Origin: Myxococcota bacterium
Lineage (GTDB): Bacteria > Myxococcota_A > UBA796 > UBA2385
Direction of reading: 5' to 3'
NCBI GenBank assembly: GCA_023150805.1
Contig: JAKLKF010000031.1
Span: 1-62,240, forward strand
DNA: 62,240 nucleotides
Shown: piece by piece, positions 55,198 through 62,240 of the stretch
Layout: every line of letters begins with the position of its first letter
Position numbering within the stretch: position 1 is the stretch's first letter
The notes under the pieces: model-generated
Told to the model about the DNA's origin: nothing
Database searches by the model: none
Seen by the model: the letters and a program-made list of their open reading frames with translations, nothing else
Position numbers and translations under genes: made by a program

Positions 55198-56133
55198 ATG
55201 CCCGAGGTGATCGCCGGCAGCGCTGCATACCCGCTCGACGGGCCGGGGCCCGTGCTGACCATCGGCAACTTCGACGGGGTGCACCTGGGGCACCGGGCCC
55301 TGCTCGACGCCCTGGTCGCATGCGCCCGCGGCCTGGGCGCGCCCGCGGTGGTCTACACCTTCGAGCCCTCGCCGCGCGTCGTGCTGGCCCCCCACCAGGC
55401 CATGCCCCGCATCCTGGCCTGGCCCGACAAGGTCCGCCTGCTCGGCGAGGCGGGGGTGGATCGCGTGGTGGTCGAGCGCTTCACCCGGCCCTTCGCCCAG
55501 CACCCGCCGGAGTGGTTCGCGCAGGAGGTCCTGGCCCGCCGCCTGCGCGCCCAGGCCCTGGTGGTCGGCTACGACTTCCGCTTCGGCCGGGCGCGTGCCG
55601 GCGACGCCGCCTTGCTGTCCCGGCTGCTGCCCGCGCTGCCGGTGCAACAGGTCGCCGCCGCCGAGCTGGACGGGGTCGTGGCCAGCTCCTCGGCCGTGCG
55701 CGAGCTGGTCGCCGGCGGGCACGTCGCCGCGGCGGCCCGGGTGCTCGGCCGCCCCCCCTTCGTCCGCGGCACGGTGGTGCCCGGCGACCAGCGGGGCCGC
55801 GCGCTGGGCTACCCCACGGCCAACGTCGAGACCGACGCCGAGCTGGTCCCCGCCCACGGCGTGTACGCCGTGCGGGTCCGCGTGGACGACGGCCCGCCCG
55901 TGCCCGGGGTCGCCAACCTGGGCGTGCGGCCCACCTTCGAGGGGCAGGTGGGCGTGCTCGAGGTCCACCTGCTGGACGGCTCGCCCGACCTGTACGGCCG
56001 CGAGCTGCACGTGGCCTTCGTCGACCGCATCCGCGGCGAGCGGCGCTTCGACGGCCCCGACGCCCTGATCACCCAGATCCGACAGGACATCGACCGCGCC
56101 CGGCAGATCCTGCGCAAGGCGGAGCCGTCGTGA
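55198..56133 (+). CDS. ribF: Bifunctional riboflavin kinase/FAD synthetase RibF
   Basis: 311 residues. N-terminal nucleotidyltransferase domain (TIGNFDGVHLGHR, about residue 21; VVGYDFRFGR) and C-terminal riboflavin kinase domain (GRALGYPTANVE; DLYGRELHVAFVDRIRGERRF). It makes FMN and FAD. Its stop overlaps the aroE start by 4 nt. Confidence 0.95.
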   Translation: MPEVIAGSAAYPLDGPGPVLTIGNFDGVHLGHRALLDALVACARGLGAPAVVYTFEPSPRVVLAPHQAMPRILAWPDKVRLLGEAGVDRVVVERFTRPFAQHPPEWFAQEVLARRLRAQALVVGYDFRFGRARAGDAALLSRLLPALPVQQVAAAELDGVVASSSAVRELVAGGHVAAAARVLGRPPFVRGTVVPGDQRGRALGYPTANVETDAELVPAHGVYAVRVRVDDGPPVPGVANLGVRPTFEGQVGVLEVHLLDGSPDLYGRELHVAFVDRIRGERRFDGPDALITQIRQDIDRARQILRKAEPS

Positions 56134-57017
56134 TCAGCGCGCGCACCCGGGTCTACGGGCTGATCGGGCACCCCGTCCGCCACTCGCTCTCGCCGGCGAT
56201 GTACAACGAGCTGTTCGAGCGCTACGGCCTCGACGCCGTCTACCTGGCCTTCGACGTCGACCCCGACCGCGCCGAGCGCGTCGCCGACGCCGTGCGCACG
56301 CTGGACCTGGTCGGGGTGAACCTGACCGTGCCCTTCAAGGAGCGGGTGCTGCCCGAGCTGGACCAGGCGACGGTCGCGGCCGAGGAGGCGGGCGCGGTCA
56401 ACGTGCTCATCCAGCAGGACGGCGCGTTGAAGGGCTACAACACCGACGGCGAGGGGCTGGTCCGCTACCTGGGCCAGGTCGGCCTGGACATGGCGGGGCG
56501 CCGGGCGGTCATCCTGGGCGCCGGGGGGACCGGGCGCGCGGTCGCCTCGGCCCTGCTGGACCGCGACGCCGCCGGCGTGGTGATCCTCAACCGCACCCTC
56601 TCCCGCGCCCACCTCGCCGTGACCGCGCTCGAGCGGCGCTTCGGCCACGTGGACCTGCGGGCCGGCCCCCTCTCCGCCGCCGCCTTCGCCCAGGTCGCCC
56701 CCGACGCGGACCTGGTGGTCAACTGCACGGCCGGCGACGGGGCGCGCGTGGTCGCCACCCTGGACCCGCGCGCGCTGCGCCCGGGCGCCACCTGGGTGGA
56801 CGTCAACTACTGGATGGACGATCCGCCCCAGCGCCAGGCCTGCCGCGAGCACGGCGTCGCCTTCCACACCGGCCTGGGAATGCTGGTCCACCAGGCCGCC
56901 CTGGCCTTCGAGCTGTTCACGGGCCACCCGGTCGAGGCGCCCGTGCTGGAGGAGATCCTGCGGCGGCCGGCCTCGGTGGGCGCCCTGCGCGGCAGCGGGC
57001 CGGAGGGCGCGGGGTGA
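56130..57017 (+). CDS. aroE: Shikimate dehydrogenase AroE
   Basis: 295 residues. Family blocks: GHPVRHSLSPAMYN, NLTVPFKE (catalytic Lys), NTDGEG (Asp), NADP motif LGAGGTGRAV and MLVHQAALAFELFTG. It reduces 3-dehydroshikimate in aromatic amino-acid synthesis. The GTG start overlaps ribF and its stop overlaps the next GTG (GTGA), so ribF, aroE and the receiver-like gene form a coupled unit. Confidence 0.95.
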   Translation: MISARTRVYGLIGHPVRHSLSPAMYNELFERYGLDAVYLAFDVDPDRAERVADAVRTLDLVGVNLTVPFKERVLPELDQATVAAEEAGAVNVLIQQDGALKGYNTDGEGLVRYLGQVGLDMAGRRAVILGAGGTGRAVASALLDRDAAGVVILNRTLSRAHLAVTALERRFGHVDLRAGPLSAAAFAQVAPDADLVVNCTAGDGARVVATLDPRALRPGATWVDVNYWMDDPPQRQACREHGVAFHTGLGMLVHQAALAFELFTGHPVEAPVLEEILRRPASVGALRGSGPEGAG

Positions 57018-57451
57018 GCGAGCGGCCGAGGGTCCTGCTGGCCACCCCCGACGCCCGCGAGCGGCTGCGCCTGCTCTCCGCCCTGCGCGACCTCTTCGAG
57101 CTCATGCCCCTGGCGCCCGGCGAGGATCCGCTCCGCGCCTGCCGCGCCCAGCGCCCGGCGGCGGTGCTGCTCTCCGTGCCCCGCCACCAGGTGCAGAACA
57201 CCCTGCGGGCCTGCCGGGCGATCAAGACCGACGCCGGCGCCCCGCCCTGCGTCGCCCTGGTCGACCCCTCGCGCCGGCTCTCCCACCCCGACCAGGCGGT
57301 GCAGGCCAGCCTGGCAGACGGCTACCTGGGGCTGGAGCTGCCCGACGAGGAGCTGGTCGCCTTCGTGCGCGCGGTCCTGGCCGGCGAGCGGCCGGTGCGC
57401 GCGGGGGAGGCGGCCCCCCGCGGCCTGCTGGATCGGCTGCTGCGCCGGTAG
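57014..57451 (+). CDS. Receiver-like regulatory protein
   Basis: 145 residues with a CheY-like core (VLLATPDARERLRLLSALR, then AVLLSVPRHQVQNTLRACRA, then CVALVDPS), but the phospho-acceptor Asp position reads Ser (LLSVPR), so it is probably not phosphorylated. No output domain. Coupled to aroE by a 4-nt overlap. Convergent with the FHA/sigma-54 activator gene, which could be a partner. Confidence 0.6.
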   Translation: MSERPRVLLATPDARERLRLLSALRDLFELMPLAPGEDPLRACRAQRPAAVLLSVPRHQVQNTLRACRAIKTDAGAPPCVALVDPSRRLSHPDQAVQASLADGYLGLELPDEELVAFVRAVLAGERPVRAGEAAPRGLLDRLLRR

Positions 57452-57480
57452 CCGCGCGCGCGGCCCCTGCGCTCCGCGGC

Positions 57481-58887
<1,407 letters not shown>

Positions 58888-58982
58888 GGATGCGTCCGGG
58901 TCGCGGGCGGGGAGACGGGTTAGCCCGGGCGCGGTTTCCGGGCCCCGAGCGGGCCGCAATCGTAGCGCGGAGAGGTCAGGCC

Positions 58983-59333
58983 ATGCGGCAGGTCGTGCTG
59001 GAGAGGTTTCGCAAGGGTCAGACGATCTCGGAGCTGGTGCGCTCCCTGGGCGAGGCGAAGATCGACGGGCAGCCCCTGAAGGTGTCGGTCGATCCACGCA
59101 CGCAGCCGTGGGTGGACCACCTGGTCGACGGCTGGGTGGACGGCCCGCCGGTCACCAACGTGGCCGCCGTGTTCAGCGCCCGGGACCCCGGCGCCGACCA
59201 CAAGTGGCGGCGCTTCACGGTGACCCGCAAGGGCCCGGGGCAGGTCGAGATCGACGCCTTCCCCACGCCCTTCAACAACGGCGTCGACCCGTTGTCACCG
59301 GGCATTCCCCCGTCCGCGAGCCGCCGGGCCTGA
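58983..59333 (+). CDS. Hypothetical protein
   Basis: 116 residues from an ATG with a GGAGAGG nearby. N-terminal helix ([20 protein letters not shown]), mid-part with paired Trp and Asp residues, C-terminus Pro-rich. No signal peptide. Not recognised. Divergent from the FHA activator gene, which may regulate it. Confidence 0.55.
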   Translation: MRQVVLERFRKGQTISELVRSLGEAKIDGQPLKVSVDPRTQPWVDHLVDGWVDGPPVTNVAAVFSARDPGADHKWRRFTVTRKGPGQVEIDAFPTPFNNGVDPLSPGIPPSASRRA

Positions 59334-59371
59334 GCGTCGGCTAAGGTGCGCGCTGCTCCTCGGAGGCACCC

Positions 59372-61714
59372 GTGCTCCTCGCCCTGCTCGGCCTCGGCCA
59401 CGCCCTCGCCGGTGACGTCCTGCTCAACGAAGTGCTCTACGACCCCTCCGGGTCGGACACGGGCGCCGAGTGGATCGAGCTGTGCAACGCCTCGTCCGCC
59501 TCCGTCGACCTGACGGGCTGGACGGTCCAGGCGGCCGGCGCCTCCTGGTCCACGATCTACACCTTCCCGGCGCTGTCGATCGCGCCCGGTGAGCACCTGC
59601 TGATCGGCGCGGGCTCGGCCTACGCCCTGTCCGGGACGATGCAGAACGGCGGCTCGGACACCGACGGCCTGCGCCTGGTGATGGACGACGGCGGCACCAG
59701 CGACACGCTGCTCTACGACTCGCCCAACACCAACGGGCTGGTCGACGACAGCGGCGCGGCGGGCACGGACTTCGCGCCCGACGTCAGCGAGGGCCACGTC
59801 CTGGCGCGCATCCCCGACTGCGAGGACAGCGACGACAGCAGCCTGGACTGGGCGGACCTGAGCAGCGCCACCCCCGGGGCCGAGAACGTCGACGACGGCG
59901 GCGGAGACAGCGGCGGGGGCGACGGTGGCGCCGGAGACGGGGGCGGCACCAGCACGGCGGACTGCTCGCGGCTGACGGTGAAGATCAACGAGCTGATGCC
60001 CGACCCCGACAGCGAGGGCGGCGACGGCGGCTACGAGTGGGTGGAGCTGTTCAACACCAGCGGCGCGGCCGTCGACCTGTCCGGCTGGACCCTGGTCAAC
60101 CGCAAGTCGGAGTCCTCCAGCAAGACCATCACCCTGCCCGAGGGCACCACGCTCCCGCCGGGCGGCTTCCTGGTGCTGGGCGAGGAGCTGGTGGCCGAGG
60201 CCGACGTGGTGGTCGACCTCGACCTGGGCAACGACGGCAGCAGCATCGACACGGTCGAGCTGTACTGCGGCGAGGCCTACGTCGACCTGGCGGCCTACGG
60301 CGGCAAGAACGACCTGGGTTGGCTGGACGAGGGCGGCGAGGTCGCGACCGTCGCCGCCATCCCGGCGACCGGCTGGAGCCTGGGCCGCGCCATCGACGGC
60401 GCCGACACCGACGACTGCGCGGTCGACCTGGTCAGCTTCGAGTACGCCACGCCCGGCGAGAGCAACGCCACCAGCGGCGAGGGCGACTGCCCGGGCATGG
60501 ACGACGTGAAGATCAACGAGTTCATCCCGAACCCGGCCAAGCAGGAGAAGGCGGAGGAAGAGGATCCCGAGTGGATCGAGCTGTACAACGCCGGCAGCGC
60601 CGCCGTCTCGCTGGACGGCTGGGGCCTGCGCTACGGCACCTCCCCCTCCAGCACCAAGACCATCGACATCGGCGCGCTCGGCAGCATCGAGCCCGGCCAG
60701 CACCTGGTCGTCGGCGAGAAGGGCGCGGCCGGCGTCGACCTGGTGGTCGAGATCGACATGGGCGCCGCCTCGTCGAACAGCGACCGGCTGGAGCTGCGGC
60801 ACTGCGGGCCCGGCACGGCCGACACGGTCGTCTACGGCAGCCCCAACGACGACGCCTGGACCGACGACAGCGGGATGGTCGCGAGCTCCCTCGCCCCCGA
60901 CCCGGGCGACGGCGACACGCTGCAGCGGGTGCGGGACGGCTACGACACCGACGAGAGCGGGGTCGACTGGGCCATCTCGGAGTCGCCCTCGCCCGGCGAG
61001 AGCAACCCCGAGATCGAGCCCGTGGTCTGCACCCCCGGCGACCGCTCGGTCAAGGTCAACGAGATCTTCCCCGACCCGGACGGCACCGACACCGACCAGG
61101 AGTGGGTGGAGCTGTTCAACGCCGGCGGCGCGGCCGTCCGGCTGGACGGCTGGGTCATCGAGACGGCCACCAGCTCCTGGGGGGCCGACTTCACCTTCCC
61201 CGGCGGCGTCGAGCTGCAGCCGGGCGACTTCCTGCTGGTGGGCGGCTCCGCGGTGCCCACGGCCGACCTGGTCGCCTCGTCGCTGGGCCTGGGCAACGCC
61301 GGCACGGCGCCGGACGGCGTGCGCCTGGTCGACTGCGAGGGCAGCACCCAGGACACGGTGCTCTACGGCGAGGCGGCGGCGACCGCCGAGGACCTGGAGC
61401 TGCTCGACGACGCCGGCGGCCAGTCGATGGCCCCGATGAGCGAGTCGGGCCTGAGCGTCGGCCGGGTCCCCGACGGTGCCGACACCGACGACAACGCGGT
61501 CGACTTCTCCGGGGCGCTCAGCCCCACGCCGGGCGCCGCCAACGGCACGGGCGACGGAGGGGACGGTGGCGCCGACGACGACGAGGACGACGGCGGCAAG
61601 GGCTGCGCCAAGAAGGGCGGGGCCGAGGGCAAGAAGTGCGGCGTGGTCGGCGTCGCGGGCGGCCTGGAGTGGGGCCTGCTGGCCCTGGTGGCGCTGCGGC
61701 GGCGCCGCCGCTGA
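59372..61714 (+). CDS. Surface protein with four lamin-tail domains and MYXO-CTERM-like tail
   Basis: 780 residues. Signal peptide (MLLALLGLGHALAG), then four lamin-tail-type (LTD) modules starting near residues 16, 203, 379 and 559, each with a core such as LNEVLYDP, INELMPDP, INEFIPNP or VNEIFPDP followed by EW(I/V)EL(C/F/Y)N. Asp/Gly-rich spacers lie between. The C-terminus has Cys pairs, a hydrophobic helix (GLEWGLLALVAL) and an Arg run, the layout of MYXO-CTERM sorting signals that anchor proteins at the cell surface. The GTG at 59372 follows GGAGG. Confidence 0.85.
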   Translation: MLLALLGLGHALAGDVLLNEVLYDPSGSDTGAEWIELCNASSASVDLTGWTVQAAGASWSTIYTFPALSIAPGEHLLIGAGSAYALSGTMQNGGSDTDGLRLVMDDGGTSDTLLYDSPNTNGLVDDSGAAGTDFAPDVSEGHVLARIPDCEDSDDSSLDWADLSSATPGAENVDDGGGDSGGGDGGAGDGGGTSTADCSRLTVKINELMPDPDSEGGDGGYEWVELFNTSGAAVDLSGWTLVNRKSESSSKTITLPEGTTLPPGGFLVLGEELVAEADVVVDLDLGNDGSSIDTVELYCGEAYVDLAAYGGKNDLGWLDEGGEVATVAAIPATGWSLGRAIDGADTDDCAVDLVSFEYATPGESNATSGEGDCPGMDDVKINEFIPNPAKQEKAEEEDPEWIELYNAGSAAVSLDGWGLRYGTSPSSTKTIDIGALGSIEPGQHLVVGEKGAAGVDLVVEIDMGAASSNSDRLELRHCGPGTADTVVYGSPNDDAWTDDSGMVASSLAPDPGDGDTLQRVRDGYDTDESGVDWAISESPSPGESNPEIEPVVCTPGDRSVKVNEIFPDPDGTDTDQEWVELFNAGGAAVRLDGWVIETATSSWGADFTFPGGVELQPGDFLLVGGSAVPTADLVASSLGLGNAGTAPDGVRLVDCEGSTQDTVLYGEAAATAEDLELLDDAGGQSMAPMSESGLSVGRVPDGADTDDNAVDFSGALSPTPGAANGTGDGGDGGADDDEDDGGKGCAKKGGAEGKKCGVVGVAGGLEWGLLALVALRRRRR

Positions 61715-61899
61715 CCGTCCCCAGGGTTGTCGACAGGGGCCTGTGGAAAACCCACCCCGGGTGCCCGCCGGGGGAGCGGGTGGATCGGCGGGGTCCCCGC
61801 TCCCAGCCCGGCGCGGCCTGCGCTGCCGAGGGTCGCACCCTCGGGCCCGGCCCGGTGAAGCTCCTGTGAACAACTCCTGGCCCGGCGGCCCGACACGAC

Positions 61900-61935
61900 G
61901 AAGGCCAGCCCCCCGGGGTGGGGAGGCTGGCCTTC
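61900..61935. terminator. Bidirectional terminator-like hairpin
   Basis: GAAGGCCAGCC (61900-61910) and its exact complement (61925-61935) form an 11-bp stem with a 14-nt loop. It lies between the convergent lamin-tail and cytochrome c genes, close to the latter's stop, so it may end transcription from both sides. No strong T-run. Confidence 0.6.
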
Positions 61936-61962
61936 ACGAGCCGCGCCCGGAGGCGCCGGGCA

Positions 61963-62240
61963 TCAGCCCTTGGGGTGGTAGGTCGCCTTGACGTACTCGA
62001 GGACGGCCTTCATCTGGTCGTCGGTCAGCACGCCCTTCCAGGCGGGCATCGCGCCGATGGTGCCGGTGAAGCCCTCGCGGATGCTGGTCAGGAGCTGCTC
62101 GTCGGTCTTCTCGCCCAGGCGGCCGCTGGTGAAGTCGCCGGCCAGGGTGCCGTTCATGCCCTTGCCGTCGGCCTGGTGGCAGGCCACGCAGTACTGCTTG
62201 TAGACGGTCTCGCCCTCGCCAGCACCACCGGCGGCGGCGG
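61963..62240 (-). CDS. Class I cytochrome c (5' end outside the window)
   Basis: The last 92 or so codons are present. A c-type heme motif CVACH, then DGKGMNGTL, a distal Met region (GAMPAWKGVLTDDQMKAVLEYV) and the C-terminal helix identify a small mono-heme cytochrome c of the cbb3-CccO or cytochrome c6 type. The segment before the motif (GGAGEGETVYKQY) is Gly-rich, perhaps a linker to an upstream domain or signal anchor that is cut off. A periplasmic electron carrier is likely. Confidence 0.85.
   Translation of the reverse strand, partial: AAAGGAGEGETVYKQYCVACHQADGKGMNGTLAGDFTSGRLGEKTDEQLLTSIREGFTGTIGAMPAWKGVLTDDQMKAVLEYVKATYHPKG

Overview
The window is very GC-rich, with GTG, TTG and apparently CTG starts. 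It carries many short lipoproteins with Asp/Gly-rich spacers after the lipobox Cys, a lamin-tail-domain protein ending in a MYXO-CTERM-like tail, a TonB-dependent receptor, and FHA/sigma-54 regulation. This suggests a Gram-negative, deltaproteobacterial-type organism, probably Myxococcota or a relative. The assignment rests on gene style only; there is no rRNA or tRNA in the window.

Layout. 0.2-13.2 kb is ordinary chromosome: FAD oxidoreductase, Kef antiporter, thioredoxin-like protein, di-heme peroxidase lipoprotein, arylsulfotransferase-like lipoprotein, several unknown lipoproteins, ABC-F ATPase, and a D-2-hydroxyacid dehydrogenase. 13.2-26.8 kb is a cobalamin island between two perfect 81-bp direct repeats that are copies of the 3' end of that dehydrogenase gene. 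26.8-31.0 kb is chromosome again: lipoprotein, DUF938 methyltransferase, TrmK-like methyltransferase, WYL regulator and an unknown gene. 31.0-44.0 kb is a six-gene, same-strand defence operon. 44.0-45.8 kb holds an RluA-type pseudouridine synthase and a secreted protein. 45.9-49.2 kb is a disorderly zone with a G-rich pentamer repeat, a 358-bp duplication, Cys-rich small proteins and broken genes. 49.2-62.2 kb is housekeeping and regulation: serC-serA, EAL protein, ribF-aroE-receiver, FHA/sigma-54 activator, the lamin-tail protein and a cytochrome c cut by the window end.

The cobalamin island has two divergent arms, each preceded by a cobalamin riboswitch; the 5' ends of the two aptamers lie only about 90 bp apart. 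The left arm encodes outer-membrane uptake and two late enzymes: btuB, a predicted beta-propeller lipoprotein, a small Cys-rich lipoprotein, cbiP and cbiB. The right arm encodes inner-membrane transport (btuC, btuD, btuF), adenosylation (cobO), a 2H phosphoesterase-like protein, and nucleotide-loop assembly (cobU, cobT, cobS). Most genes overlap by 1-4 nt. Corrin-ring genes, cobC, bluB and the threonine-phosphate decarboxylase are absent, so the island looks built for uptake and remodelling of late corrinoid precursors. The most novel proposals are that the propeller lipoprotein is an analogue of Bacteroides BtuG and that the 2H protein fills the missing phosphatase step.

The defence operon combines a type III restriction-modification pair (Mod, Res) with a fused HNH-like/PLD-like/SNF2 helicase, a YhcG-type PDDEXK nuclease, a DUF4391 protein and an AAA_13 ATPase with a zinc-hook CxxC that resembles RloC. 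The last may act as a second line of defence if restriction is overcome.
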